Positions 49,015 through 57,999 are shown, counted from the stretch's first letter. The stretch is 64,000 nt of DNA from Pseudomonas brassicacearum (GCF_003732265.1 NZ_MOBK01000007.1:62001-126000); one strand, 5' to 3'. Program-made: numbers and translations. Notes: generated by a model not told the origin, from the letters alone.

Positions 49015-49701
49015 ATGTCCACGATAGCAGACAACATTGCTCAGGTTAGTTCACGCATCCGTGCCGCCGCCCTGGCTGCCCAGCGCGATGAGCACAGCGT
49101 TCAGCTACTGGCCGTGAGCAAGACCAAACCCGCCCAAGCCCTGCGCGAAGCGTATGCCGCCGGCCTGCGCGACTTTGGCGAGAACTACCTGCAGGAGGCC
49201 TTGGGCAAACAGCTCGAACTGGCCGACCTGCCCTTGATCTGGCACTTCATCGGCCCCATTCAATCGAACAAGACTCGCGCTATCGCCGAGCACTTCGCCT
49301 GGGTGCATTCCGTGGATCGATTGAAAATCGCACAACGTCTGTCCGAACAACGCCCTGCCGATCTGCCGCCCTTGAACATCTGCATCCAGGTCAACGTCAG
49401 CGGTGAAGCCAGCAAATCCGGCTGCACCCCGGCCGACCTGCCGGCCCTGGTCAAGGCCATCAGCGAATTGCCGCGCCTTCATCTGCGCGGGTTGATGGCG
49501 ATTCCCGAGCCGACGGATGATCGTGCCGAACAGGATGCCGCTTTTGCTGCCGTACAAAGCCTGCAAGCCAGCCTGAACCTGCCACTCGACACACTTTCCA
49601 TGGGCATGAGCCATGACCTCGAGTCGGCCATCGCCCAAGGCGCTACCTGGGTCCGTATCGGCACGGCCCTGTTCGGCGCCCGCGACTACAGCCAGCCTTG
49701 A
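49015..49701 (+). CDS. yggS: PLP homeostasis protein YggS
   Basis: The 228-residue protein is a PLP-binding TIM barrel of the YggS/PROSC family. The PLP lysine is K36 in LLAVSKTKPA. Other motifs are FGENYLQEALGK, WHFIGPIQSNKTRAIAEHF and LSMGMSHDLESAIAQGATWV. It buffers PLP and affects amino acid metabolism. proC follows 25 bases downstream, a widespread association. TAGAAT at 48974-48979 is a possible -10 element without a good -35. Confidence 0.95.
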   Translation: MSTIADNIAQVSSRIRAAALAAQRDEHSVQLLAVSKTKPAQALREAYAAGLRDFGENYLQEALGKQLELADLPLIWHFIGPIQSNKTRAIAEHFAWVHSVDRLKIAQRLSEQRPADLPPLNICIQVNVSGEASKSGCTPADLPALVKAISELPRLHLRGLMAIPEPTDDRAEQDAAFAAVQSLQASLNLPLDTLSMGMSHDLESAIAQGATWVRIGTALFGARDYSQP

Positions 49702-49726
49702 CCACTTTCTTTTTTAAGGACCTGAC

Positions 49727-50545
49727 ATGAGCAAAACCCGTATTGCCTTTATCGGTGCCGGCAACATGGCCGCCAGCCTGATCGGTGGCCTGCGCGCCAA
49801 AGGTCTGGACGCCTCGCAAATCCGCGCCAGCGATCCGGGTGCTGAAACCCGCGCCAAGGTGGCTGCCGAACACGGCATCGAAGTCTTCGCCGACAACGCC
49901 GACGCCACCCGGGATGCCGACGTCATCGTACTGGCGGTCAAACCCCAAGCGATGAAAACCGTGTGCGAAGCGATTCGCCCGAGCCTCAAGCCGAATCAAC
50001 TGGTGGTGTCGATTGCCGCTGGCATCACCTGCGCCAGCATGAACAACTGGCTCGGCGCCCAACCAATCGTGCGCTGCATGCCCAACACTCCGGCGCTGCT
50101 GCGTCAGGGCGTGAGCGGTTTGTATGCCACCGCCGAAGTGAACGCCGATCAACGCCAGCAAGCGCAACAACTGCTCTCGGCCGTGGGCATCGCCCTGTGG
50201 CTGAACGAGGAACAGCAGCTGGACGCGGTCACCGCCGTTTCCGGTTCTGGCCCGGCGTATTTCTTCCTGCTTATCGAAGCGATGACCGCCGCCGGCGTGA
50301 AACTTGGCCTGCCGGCAGACATTGCCGCGCAACTGACCCTGCAAACTGCGCTGGGCGCCGCGCACATGGCGGTTGCCAGCGATGTCGATGCCGCCGAACT
50401 GCGTCGTCGTGTAACGTCGCCTGCGGGCACCACGGAAGCTGCGATCAAGTCATTCCAGGCCGGGGGCTTCGAAGCTCTGGTCGAAACAGCACTCGGCGCC
50501 GCCGCGCATCGCTCGGCCGAGATGGCTGAGCAACTCGGTCGCTAA
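49727..50545 (+). CDS. proC: pyrroline-5-carboxylate reductase
   Basis: ProC reduces pyrroline-5-carboxylate to proline with NAD(P)H. The 272-residue protein has the Rossmann motif FIGAGNMAASLIGG, the central RCMPNTPALLRQGVSGLY and the C-terminal SGSGPAYFFLLIEAM and SPAGTTEAAIKSFQ. It is in the yggS-proC-yggT-yggU unit with short gaps. TAAGGA lies before the ATG. Confidence 0.97.
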   Translation: MSKTRIAFIGAGNMAASLIGGLRAKGLDASQIRASDPGAETRAKVAAEHGIEVFADNADATRDADVIVLAVKPQAMKTVCEAIRPSLKPNQLVVSIAAGITCASMNNWLGAQPIVRCMPNTPALLRQGVSGLYATAEVNADQRQQAQQLLSAVGIALWLNEEQQLDAVTAVSGSGPAYFFLLIEAMTAAGVKLGLPADIAAQLTLQTALGAAHMAVASDVDAAELRRRVTSPAGTTEAAIKSFQAGGFEALVETALGAAAHRSAEMAEQLGR

Positions 50546-50569
50546 TCAGCTCTTACAAAGGAATCAACG

Positions 50570-51157
50570 ATGCTCGGACTCAATGACGCTGCCATTTTCA
50601 TCATTAAAACCCTTGGCAGCCTGTACCTGCTGATCGTACTGATGCGTTTCATCCTGCAACTGGTTCGGGCGAACTTCTACAACCCGCTCTGCCAGTTCAT
50701 CGTCAAAGCCACTCAGCCGTTGCTCAAGCCGCTGCGTCGGGTGATCCCGAGCATGTTCGGGCTCGACATGTCGTCGCTGGTGCTGGCGCTGATCATCCAG
50801 ATGCTGCTGATCGCCGTCATCCTGGCGCTCAAAGGCTTCATGGTCGACTGGCTGCTGTTGGTGCCATGGGCCCTGATCGCGCTGTTCTCGCTGTTTTTGA
50901 ACATTCTGTTCTACGCCATGATCATCAGCGTGATCCTGTCCTGGGTCGCCCCGGGCAGCCACAATCCGGGCGCCGAGCTGGTCGCGCAGATTACTGAGCC
51001 GGTCCTCGCACCGTTCCGTAAGATCATCCCGAACCTTGGCGGTCTGGATATTTCGCCGATCTTCGCCTTCATCGTGATCCAGCTGCTGCAAAGCTGGCTG
51101 ATCCCGCGCCTGGCCTACTTTGCCTTCATGCCGCAGGGGCTGCTCGGCCTGATCTGA
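50570..51157 (+). CDS. YggT family membrane protein
   Basis: The 195-residue protein consists of two tandem YggT units with about four to six membrane segments. Each unit has the motif FYNPLCQFIVKATQPLLKPLRR or its second version NPGAELVAQITEPVLAPFRKI cut here to the core TEPVLAPFRKIIPN. Function is unknown; a role in osmotic or envelope stress has been suggested for homologues. Its stop overlaps the yggU start (TGATG). Confidence 0.92.
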   Translation: MLGLNDAAIFIIKTLGSLYLLIVLMRFILQLVRANFYNPLCQFIVKATQPLLKPLRRVIPSMFGLDMSSLVLALIIQMLLIAVILALKGFMVDWLLLVPWALIALFSLFLNILFYAMIISVILSWVAPGSHNPGAELVAQITEPVLAPFRKIIPNLGGLDISPIFAFIVIQLLQSWLIPRLAYFAFMPQGLLGLI

Positions 51158-51453
51158 TGAGCTACTTTCGCTGGGAAGGTGACGACCTGATTCTGGAGTG
51201 TCACCTGCAACCGGCGGCCCGCAGTGATGATTTCTGCGGGCTGCACGGCGATCGCCTGAAAATTCGCCTGACCGCGCCGCCGGTTGAAGGCAAGGCCAAT
51301 GCGTATCTGATGGCGTTTCTGGCCAAGGCATTTGGGGTGTCCAAGAGCCAGGTCAGTTTGATCAGCGGCGAGTTGAACCGGCAGAAACGGGTGCGAATTT
51401 GTTCGCCAAAGAAGCTGCCGGAGTTGCCTGATCTGGTGCGTCCGGCAGGATGA
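51157..51453 (+). CDS. DUF167 family protein YggU
   Basis: The 98-residue protein follows the DUF167/UPF0235 pattern: LECHLQPAARSDDFCGLHGDR, KIRLTAPPVEGKANAYLMAF and VSLISGELNRQKRVRI. The fold is known, the function is not. It is coupled to yggT by a one-base overlap and closes the yggS-proC-yggT-yggU unit. A REPIN of a different subtype follows. Confidence 0.92.
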   Translation: MSYFRWEGDDLILECHLQPAARSDDFCGLHGDRLKIRLTAPPVEGKANAYLMAFLAKAFGVSKSQVSLISGELNRQKRVRICSPKKLPELPDLVRPAG

Positions 51454-51466
51454 CCGCGTCATCGTT

Positions 51467-51534
51467 CATCGCGGGCAAGCCCGGCTCCCACAGGGGATCG
51501 CATTCCATTGTGGGAGCGTGGCTTGCCCGCGATG
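51467..51534. repeat. REPIN 14: divergent REP subtype
   Basis: The arms read CATCGCGGGCAAGCCCGGCT and its inverse with GCGTGGCTTGCCCGCGATGG, differing from the main family at the outer end (CATCGCGGG). A one-base difference, GGCTCC versus GAGCGT, makes the arms imperfect. It lies between yggU and metX. Confidence 0.88.
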
Positions 51535-51577
51535 GCCGCGCCTCGGTCTGACAGGGAAAATCAGCTCAGCCCTTTGC

Positions 51578-51606
51578 TTGCCGCTAACCCCCCCGGTCTT
51601 TAGACT
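51578..51606 (+). promoter_or_regulatory. candidate sigma-70 promoter of metX
   Basis: TTGCCG (51578-51583) and TAGACT (51601-51606) are 17 bases apart, with a predicted start about 23 bases before the metX ATG. Confidence 0.55.
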
Positions 51607-51635
51607 TACGCCTCATTTCAACGAGAGCAGGGTCG

Positions 51636-52775
51636 ATGCCAACTGCCTTTCCCCCCGATTCTGTTGGTCTGGTGACGCCGCAAGTGGCGCACTTCAGCGA
51701 ACCCCTGGCCCTGGCCTGCGGGCGTTCGCTTCCAGCCTATGACCTGATCTACGAAACCTACGGCACGCTGAACGCCACGGCGAGCAACGCCGTGCTGATT
51801 TGCCATGCGTTGTCCGGTCACCATCATGCTGCCGGTTTTCACAGCGCCGACGACCGTAAACCCGGTTGGTGGGACAGCTGCATCGGTCCCGGCAAGCCGA
51901 TCGACACCAGCAAATTCTTCGTCGTCAGCCTGAACAACCTCGGCGGTTGCAACGGTTCAACCGGCCCGAGCAGCATCAACCCGGAAACCGGCAAGCCCTT
52001 CGGCGCCGATTTCCCGGTGCTGACCGTGGAAGACTGGGTGCACAGCCAGGCGCGTCTGGCCGACCGTATCGGCATCAGCCAATGGGCGGCGGTGATTGGC
52101 GGCAGCCTCGGCGGCATGCAGGCGATGCAATGGAGCATCACCTACCCGGAACGCATTCGCCACTGCCTGGCCATCGCCTCGGCGCCCAAGCTCTCGGCAC
52201 AGAACATCGCCTTCAACGAAGTGGCACGCCAGGCCATCCTCACCGACCCCGAATTCCACGGCGGTTCGTTCCAGGAAGCGGGCGTGATCCCCAAGCGCGG
52301 CTTGATGCTGGCGCGGATGGTCGGGCACATCACCTACCTGTCCGACGACTCCATGGGCGAGAAATTCGGCCGCGGCCTCAAGAGTGAGAAGCTCAACTAC
52401 GACTTCCACAGCGTCGAGTTCCAGGTCGAAAGCTACCTGCGTTATCAGGGCGAGGAGTTCTCCGGGCGGTTCGACGCCAACACCTATTTGCTGATGACCA
52501 AGGCGCTGGACTACTTCGACCCGGCAGCGAACTTCGACGACGACCTGGCGAAAACCTTCGCCAACGCCCAGGCCAAGTTCTGCGTGATGTCCTTCACCAC
52601 TGACTGGCGCTTCTCCCCTGCCCGCTCGCGGGAACTGGTGGACGCGCTGATGGCGGCCAAGAAAGACGTCTGCTACCTCGAGATCGATGCTCCGCAAGGC
52701 CACGACGCCTTCCTGATTCCGATCCCGCGTTACTTGCAGGCCTTCAGCAATTACATGAACCGCATTACGTTGTGA
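51636..52775 (+). CDS. metX: homoserine O-acyltransferase MetX
   Basis: MetX acylates homoserine for methionine synthesis; the Pseudomonas enzymes of this type have been found to use succinyl-CoA. The 379-residue alpha/beta hydrolase fold protein has the nucleophile elbow GGSLGGMQAMQW, NNLGGCNGSTGPSSINP near the N-terminus and the catalytic His in PQGHDAFLIP. AGAGCAGGG lies upstream of the ATG. metW follows seven bases after the stop, the conserved metXW pair. Confidence 0.95.
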   Translation: MPTAFPPDSVGLVTPQVAHFSEPLALACGRSLPAYDLIYETYGTLNATASNAVLICHALSGHHHAAGFHSADDRKPGWWDSCIGPGKPIDTSKFFVVSLNNLGGCNGSTGPSSINPETGKPFGADFPVLTVEDWVHSQARLADRIGISQWAAVIGGSLGGMQAMQWSITYPERIRHCLAIASAPKLSAQNIAFNEVARQAILTDPEFHGGSFQEAGVIPKRGLMLARMVGHITYLSDDSMGEKFGRGLKSEKLNYDFHSVEFQVESYLRYQGEEFSGRFDANTYLLMTKALDYFDPAANFDDDLAKTFANAQAKFCVMSFTTDWRFSPARSRELVDALMAAKKDVCYLEIDAPQGHDAFLIPIPRYLQAFSNYMNRITL

Positions 52776-52782
52776 GAAAGCC

Positions 52783-53403
52783 ATGAGAGCTGATCTGGAA
52801 ATCATCCAGGAATGGATCCCCGCCGGCAGCCGCGTGCTCGACCTTGGCTGCGGTGATGGCGAACTGCTGACCTGGCTGCGCGACCATAAGCAAGTCACCG
52901 GTTATGGCCTGGAAAACGACCCGGACAACATCGCCGAGTGCGTGGCCAAGGGCATCAACGTCATCGAGCAGGACCTGGACAAGGGCCTGGGCAACTTTGC
53001 CAGCAACAGCTTCGACATCGTGGTCATGACCCAGGCGCTGCAAGCCGTGCATTACCCGGACAAAATCCTCGACGAAATGCTGCGGGTCGGTCGCCAGTGC
53101 ATCATCACCTTCCCCAACTTCGGTCACTGGCGTTGCCGCTGGTACCTGGCAAGCAAGGGGCGGATGCCGGTTTCCGAGTTTCTGCCGTACACCTGGTACA
53201 ACACGCCGAACATCCACTTCTGCACTTTTGAAGACTTTGAGGCGTTGTGTCGCGAACGTGAAGCCAAGGTCATTGATCGGCTTGCCGTGGATCAACAGCA
53301 TCGGCACGGGTGGGCCAGTAAGCTATGGCCTAATCTGTTAGGTGAGATCGGTATTTACCGCGTCAGCAGCCCCGGGCTGCAGGATCACAAGGTCGCGGTC
53401 TGA
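52783..53403 (+). CDS. metW: methionine biosynthesis protein MetW
   Basis: The 206-residue protein is a class I SAM-dependent methyltransferase-like protein with motif I VLDLGCGDGELLTWL and IVVMTQALQAVHYPD. In proteobacteria MetW is needed together with MetX for homoserine acylation and is thought to act as its partner rather than as a known methyltransferase. The seven-base gap to metX supports a complex. Confidence 0.95.
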   Translation: MRADLEIIQEWIPAGSRVLDLGCGDGELLTWLRDHKQVTGYGLENDPDNIAECVAKGINVIEQDLDKGLGNFASNSFDIVVMTQALQAVHYPDKILDEMLRVGRQCIITFPNFGHWRCRWYLASKGRMPVSEFLPYTWYNTPNIHFCTFEDFEALCREREAKVIDRLAVDQQHRHGWASKLWPNLLGEIGIYRVSSPGLQDHKVAV

Positions 53404-53429
53404 ACCACGACATTCCAAGGAGAACGAAC

Positions 53430-53864
53430 ATGGGTCGTCTAGCGCTGTTTGTACTTACTGCCTGCCTGAGCGTCACCGCCATGGCCGCTGACGTCATCAA
53501 GGGCGAACGCCAGGAAACCTTCGGCGACACGACGGTGCACTACAACACCTTCAACTCCACGTACCTGACCCCGGACATCGCCAAAGCGGCGGAACTGGTT
53601 CGCAGCAAGAATCAGGGCGTGATCAATGTCTCCGTGATCAAGGACGGCAAGCCGCTGGTGGCTTCGGTGTCCGGCTCGGTCAAAGACCTGACCAGCCAGA
53701 CCGTGCCGTTGAACTTCAAACAGATCACCGAACAGGGTGCGATTTACTACATCGCCCAATACCCGGTGGACCAGCAGGAAATCCGCACCTTCGAGATCAA
53801 GGTGCAGAACGGTGACAAAATCAACACCATCAATTTCAACCAAGAGCTTTTCCCCGGCGAATGA
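53430..53864 (+). CDS. DUF4426 domain periplasmic protein
   Basis: The 144-residue protein has a Sec signal ending SVTAMA-ADVIKG, then a small beta-rich domain with FGDTTVHYNTFNSTYLTPDIA and INVSVIKDGKPLVASVSG. This matches DUF4426. Function is unknown. AAGGAG precedes the ATG. Its stop overlaps the rdgB start by four bases (ATGA), so the two are coupled, and it is regularly found with metXW and rdgB in Pseudomonas. Confidence 0.88.
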   Translation: MGRLALFVLTACLSVTAMAADVIKGERQETFGDTTVHYNTFNSTYLTPDIAKAAELVRSKNQGVINVSVIKDGKPLVASVSGSVKDLTSQTVPLNFKQITEQGAIYYIAQYPVDQQEIRTFEIKVQNGDKINTINFNQELFPGE

Positions 53865-54457
53865 TCAACTTCACGCAACTCGTACTGGCCAGCCATAACG
53901 CCGGCAAACTCAAGGAACTCCAGGCCATGCTCGGCGACTCGGTGCAACTGCGCTCGATCGGCGAGTTCAGCACTGTCGAGCCTGAAGAAACCGGCCTGTC
54001 GTTCGTCGAGAACGCCATTCTCAAGGCGCGCAACGCCGCGCGCATTTCCGGTTTGCCGGCGCTGGCTGACGATTCCGGGCTGGCCGTGGATTTCCTCGGC
54101 GGTGCGCCGGGTATCTATTCGGCTCGTTACGCTGACGGCAAGGGCGATGCGGCGAACAACGCCAAACTGCTCGACGCGTTGAAAGACGTGCCGCAAGCCG
54201 AGCGCGGCGCGCAGTTCGTCTGCGTCCTCGCACTGGTGCGTCACGCCGATGATCCGTTGCCGATCCTCTGCGAAGGCCTGTGGCACGGGCGTATCCTGAT
54301 GGCGGCCAGTGGCGAGCATGGTTTCGGCTATGACCCGCTGTTCTGGGTCCCGGAGCGCGATTGCTCCAGCGCCGAACTGAGCCCGAGCGACAAGAACCAG
54401 ATCAGCCACCGCGCCCGTGCAATGGATCTGCTGCGCCAGCGTCTGGGACTGAAATGA
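53861..54457 (+). CDS. rdgB: dITP/XTP pyrophosphatase
   Basis: RdgB hydrolyses non-canonical purine nucleotides such as dITP and XTP. The 198-residue HAM1-family protein has LASHNAGKLKELQAML at the start, ETGLSFVENAILKARNAA, the catalytic ADDSGLAVDFLGGAPG and GFGYDPLFWVPE. It overlaps both neighbours by four bases, DUF4426 upstream and hemW downstream. Confidence 0.97.
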   Translation: MINFTQLVLASHNAGKLKELQAMLGDSVQLRSIGEFSTVEPEETGLSFVENAILKARNAARISGLPALADDSGLAVDFLGGAPGIYSARYADGKGDAANNAKLLDALKDVPQAERGAQFVCVLALVRHADDPLPILCEGLWHGRILMAASGEHGFGYDPLFWVPERDCSSAELSPSDKNQISHRARAMDLLRQRLGLK

Positions 54458-55659
54458 CCCACGACTCATCCGCGTCACCGCTGATCTACGGCGGCGACGC
54501 CCAATCGCCACGGGCGGCACTGCCAGTGCTGCCGCCACTGGCGCTGTACATCCACATTCCGTGGTGTGTGCGTAAATGCCCTTATTGCGACTTCAACTCC
54601 CACACCGCCAGCCCGGTGCTGCCAGAAGAAGAGTACGTCGACGCCTTGCTCGCTGACCTCGATCAGGACCTGCACGCGGTGTACGGCCGTGAGCTGAGCT
54701 CGATCTTCTTTGGCGGCGGCACGCCTAGCCTGTTCAGCGCCGAGGCCTTGGGCCGTTTGCTCAAAGGCGTCGAGCAACGCATTCCGTTTGCCAGCGACAT
54801 CGAAATCACCCTGGAAGCCAATCCGGGGACGTTCGAGCAAGACAAGTTCGTGGCGTACCGGAAACTGGGGATCAATCGCCTGTCGATCGGCATCCAGAGT
54901 TTTCAGGAAGAGAAACTCAAGGCGCTGGGGCGGATTCACAACGGTGACGAAGCGGTGCGTGCCGCCGGCATGGCGCGTCAGGCCGGGTTCGATAACTTCA
55001 ACCTGGACTTGATGCACGGCTTGCCCGATCAGTCGCTGGAAGATGCCCTGAGCGACCTGCGCACAGCCATCGCCCTGAAACCGACGCACCTGTCCTGGTA
55101 TCAGCTGACGCTGGAGCCGAACACGGTGTTCTGGAACCAGCCGCCGACGCTGCCCGAAGACGACACGTTGTGGGACATTCAGGAGGCGGGTCAGGCGTTG
55201 CTCGCCGAACACGGTTACGCGCAATACGAAGTCTCGGCTTACGCGCAACCGGGTCGCCCGGCGCGGCATAACCTCAATTACTGGAGCTTCGGCGACTTCA
55301 TCGGCATCGGCGCGGGTGCCCACGGCAAGCTGAGTCATCCGGACGGGCGCATCGTGCGCACCTGGAAGACCCGCCTGCCCAAGGACTACCTCAACCCGGC
55401 GAAAAGCTTCAAGGCCGGCGACAAAGCGCTGACCAATGACGAGATGCCGTTCGAGTTCCTGATGAACGCGCTGCGCCTGACCGAGGGCGTCGAATCGCGG
55501 CTGTACCCGGAACGCACCGGGATGACCCTGGAAAGCCTCGCCGAAGGCCGCCGGGAAGCCGAACAAAGTGGCTTGTTGCAGGTCGAACCGTCACGTCTGG
55601 CGGCCACCGAGCGCGGACAGCTGTTTCTCAATGACTTGCTGCAGACATTTCTGAGCTGA
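54454..55659 (+). CDS. hemW: radical SAM haem chaperone HemW
   Basis: The 401-residue protein is a radical SAM enzyme with the cluster motif CVRKCPYCDF and the following FFGGGTPSLFS. The HemW type has YIHIPWCVRKCPYCDFN with an extra cysteine. Homologues deliver haem to respiratory proteins and are not true coproporphyrinogen oxidases. The start overlaps the rdgB stop as ATGA. A Pro/Ala-rich 30-residue N-terminal extension precedes the core. Confidence 0.95.
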   Translation: MTHDSSASPLIYGGDAQSPRAALPVLPPLALYIHIPWCVRKCPYCDFNSHTASPVLPEEEYVDALLADLDQDLHAVYGRELSSIFFGGGTPSLFSAEALGRLLKGVEQRIPFASDIEITLEANPGTFEQDKFVAYRKLGINRLSIGIQSFQEEKLKALGRIHNGDEAVRAAGMARQAGFDNFNLDLMHGLPDQSLEDALSDLRTAIALKPTHLSWYQLTLEPNTVFWNQPPTLPEDDTLWDIQEAGQALLAEHGYAQYEVSAYAQPGRPARHNLNYWSFGDFIGIGAGAHGKLSHPDGRIVRTWKTRLPKDYLNPAKSFKAGDKALTNDEMPFEFLMNALRLTEGVESRLYPERTGMTLESLAEGRREAEQSGLLQVEPSRLAATERGQLFLNDLLQTFLS

Positions 55660-55681
55660 TTTCAGCCTTAAGGGAAAACGA

Positions 55682-56005
55682 ATGGATTTGATACTCGACC
55701 TGCTCGCCACCGTGTCCCGCTGGAGCCGCAGTAACCTGTCGGAAATCGCCCTGGCTTTGGTGGGCTGCTTGCTGGTGCTGTTCGGTTCGGATTTCAAGAC
55801 CTGGGTCGAGCAACGCCTGGGCAGCATCGCCGGCGCCTTGCGCGTCCCGCTGATGGCCCTGTTGTGCATGGTCGGCAGCGGCGCAGCGCTGATCTACGCC
55901 ACGCCGTGGATCGTGCGCGGCCTTAGCCAGTTCAACAACTACAGCCTGGCACCGGTGCTGTTGGTGGTGCTGGTGCTGATCGGCGTAGTCGCTGATCGCC
56001 GATAA
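55682..56005 (+). CDS. DUF3392 family membrane protein
   Basis: The 107-residue protein has three predicted membrane segments (about 16-38, 56-80 and 85-105), with the amphipathic stretch FGSDFKTWVEQRLGSIAGAL between the first two. It matches DUF3392. Function is unknown. It starts 22 bases after the hemW stop with AAGGGAAAACG upstream. Confidence 0.85.
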   Translation: MDLILDLLATVSRWSRSNLSEIALALVGCLLVLFGSDFKTWVEQRLGSIAGALRVPLMALLCMVGSGAALIYATPWIVRGLSQFNNYSLAPVLLVVLVLIGVVADRR

Positions 56006-56029
56006 CTTTCGAACACACCACACAACAAA

Positions 56030-56119
56030 TGTGGGAGCGGGCTTGCTCGCGAAGGCGGTGTATCAGACACATTTATGTCGACTGACACGACGCCTTCGCG
56101 AGCAAGCCCGCTCCCACAT
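56030..56119. repeat. REPIN 15: class B pair
   Basis: Outward TGTGGG ends; spacer contains ATTTATGTCGACTGAC, as in REPIN 5. It lies between the convergent DUF3392 and trmB genes. Confidence 0.95.
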
Positions 56120-56137
56120 AGGGTATTGCGTAGGGCT

Positions 56138-56863
56138 TTAGGACTGTTTTTCGAACTTCAGGTCCCACACGCCATGCCCAAGACGTTCGCCGCGGCGTTC
56201 GAATTTGGTGATCGGGCGTTCGGTCGGGCGCGGTACGCACTTGCCGTCTTCGGCGAGGTTGCGATAACCCGGTGCAACGTTCATCACTTCCAGCATGTAC
56301 TCGGCGTACGGTTCCCAGTCGGTTGCCATGTGCAGCACACCGCCGACCTTCAACTTGCTGCGCACCAGTTCAGCGAACGACGCCTGAACGATACGGCGCT
56401 TGTGATGGCGGCTCTTGTGCCACGGGTCCGGGAAAAACAGCATCAGGCGATCGAGGCTGTTGTCGGCGATGCAGCGGTTGAGCACCTCGATCGCGTCGCA
56501 ATCGTAGACCCGCAGGTTGGTCAGGCCCTGCGTCAGCACGCCATTGAGCAGCGCCCCGACACCCGGACGGTGAACTTCCACGCCAATGAAATCCTGTTCC
56601 GGCGAGGCCGCGGCCATTTCCAGCAGCGAATGGCCCATGCCAAAACCGATTTCCAGCGAGCGCGGCGCCGATCGGCCGAACACCTGATCGAAGTCCACCG
56701 GCGCATCGGCCAACGGCAGGACGAACAGCGGCGTGCCCTGCTCCAGACCTTTTTGCTGGCCTTCGGTCATGCGACCGGCGCGCATCACAAAGCTCTTGAT
56801 GCGGCGGTGTTGGCGCTCTTCGCCTTCTTCCGGCAGGACAGGCGTTTCGTTTGATTCAGTCAT
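56138..56863 (-). CDS. trmB: tRNA (guanine-46-N7)-methyltransferase
   Basis: TrmB methylates G46 in the variable loop of tRNAs. The 241-residue protein has the SAM-binding motif LEIGFGMGHSLLEMA and LMLFFPDPWHKSRHHKRRIV, the family signature. The ATG at 56863 was used; the preceding codon is TTG. It follows thiG by nine bases and probably belongs to thiS-thiG-trmB. Confidence 0.95.
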   Translation of the reverse strand: MTESNETPVLPEEGEERQHRRIKSFVMRAGRMTEGQQKGLEQGTPLFVLPLADAPVDFDQVFGRSAPRSLEIGFGMGHSLLEMAAASPEQDFIGVEVHRPGVGALLNGVLTQGLTNLRVYDCDAIEVLNRCIADNSLDRLMLFFPDPWHKSRHHKRRIVQASFAELVRSKLKVGGVLHMATDWEPYAEYMLEVMNVAPGYRNLAEDGKCVPRPTERPITKFERRGERLGHGVWDLKFEKQS

Positions 56864-56872
56864 CAATGGCTC

Positions 56873-57667
56873 TTACTTGATCAGACCATCCAGCGGCGAG
56901 GAGGCGCTGGCATAGAGTTTTTTCGGCATGCGGCCGGCGAGGTAGGCCAGGCGACCTGCAACGATGGCGTGTTTCATGGCTTGCGCCATCATGACCGGCT
57001 GCTGGGCGTGGGCGATGGCCGAGTTCATCAGCACCGCTTCGCAACCCAGTTCCATGGCGATGGTGGCGTCGGAAGCGGTGCCGACACCGGCATCCACCAA
57101 CACTGGAATCTTGGCTTCTTCGAGGATGATCTGCAGGTTGTACGGGTTGCAGATCCCCAGGCCCGTGCCGATCAGACCGGCCAGCGGCATCACCGCGATA
57201 ACGCCGATTTCCGCCAGTTGACGGGCGATGATCGGGTCATCGCTGGTGTAGACCATCACGTCAAAACCTTCCTTGACCAGCACTTCGGCGGCCTTGAGGG
57301 TTTCGATCACGTTGGGGAACAGGGTTTTCTGGTCGGCCAGCACTTCCAGCTTCACCAGGTTGTGGCCGCCGAGCAACTCACGGGCCAGGCGGCATGTGCG
57401 CACGGCCTCGGTAGCGTCGAAGCAACCGGCGGTGTTCGGCAGGAAGGTGTAGCGATCCGGCGACAGGACTTCGAGCAGGTTCGGTTCGCCCGGGGTCTGG
57501 CCGAGGTTAGTGCGGCGCACGGCGAAGGTGACAATCTCGGCGCCCGAGGCTTCGATGGCCAGGCGAGTTTCTTCCATGTCGCGGTACTTGCCGGTGCCTA
57601 CCAGCAAACGCGACTGGTAAGTACGACCGGCCAGGACGAAGGGCTTGTCGTTACGAACGATGCTCAT
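56873..57667 (-). CDS. thiG: thiazole synthase
   Basis: ThiG forms the thiazole phosphate ring of thiamine from deoxyxylulose phosphate, a dehydroglycine and ThiS-thiocarboxylate. The 264-residue TIM-barrel protein has FVLAGRTYQSRLLVGTGKY, the Schiff-base lysine region NLVKLEVL and PVLVDAGVGTASDATIAMEL. It follows thiS by 60 bases. A TPP riboswitch was looked for upstream and not recognised. Confidence 0.96.
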   Translation of the reverse strand: MSIVRNDKPFVLAGRTYQSRLLVGTGKYRDMEETRLAIEASGAEIVTFAVRRTNLGQTPGEPNLLEVLSPDRYTFLPNTAGCFDATEAVRTCRLARELLGGHNLVKLEVLADQKTLFPNVIETLKAAEVLVKEGFDVMVYTSDDPIIARQLAEIGVIAVMPLAGLIGTGLGICNPYNLQIILEEAKIPVLVDAGVGTASDATIAMELGCEAVLMNSAIAHAQQPVMMAQAMKHAIVAGRLAYLAGRMPKKLYASASSPLDGLIK

Positions 57668-57727
57668 GGGAAATCCTCTGTAGGGGTGAGGTTCTTGCAG
57701 AATTCTGTGCCCTTGCGGGCCGGACGA

Positions 57728-57928
57728 CTAGCCGCCGCCGATGGCGTGAACGACTTCGACGCTGTCGCCGTCGTTCAGCGTGGTGTCGGCATGCTGACTG
57801 CGCGGGACGATATCCAGATTGAGTTCGACTGCCACCCGGCGTCCGGTCAGATCCAGACGGGTCAGCAGGGCCGCAACGGTTTCACCGTCGGGCAGTTCAA
57901 GGGATTCGCCGTTCAACTGAATGCGCAT
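57728..57928 (-). CDS. thiS: sulfur carrier protein ThiS
   Basis: The 66-residue ubiquitin-like protein starts MRIQLNGESLELPDG and ends HAIGGG, with the terminal Gly-Gly that is adenylated and thiocarboxylated. A longer frame upstream was discarded since the family begins at this Met. It precedes thiG, its direct partner. Confidence 0.95.
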   Translation of the reverse strand: MRIQLNGESLELPDGETVAALLTRLDLTGRRVAVELNLDIVPRSQHADTTLNDGDSVEVVHAIGGG

Positions 57929-57999
57929 GCCGAATGCCGCCATCATTTTTAGGGGCTGGCATTCTAGCCCGATCATGACCTAAAGGTCAGCAACAAGCG

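Noticed and set aside
51540..51635. Possible SAM riboswitch before metX
   Set aside because: No SAM-I, SAM-II or related core could be recognised; the region is short and fits a simple promoter.
57668..57727. Possible TPP riboswitch near thiS-thiG
   Set aside because: The gap is too short and lacks the conserved TPP aptamer segments.
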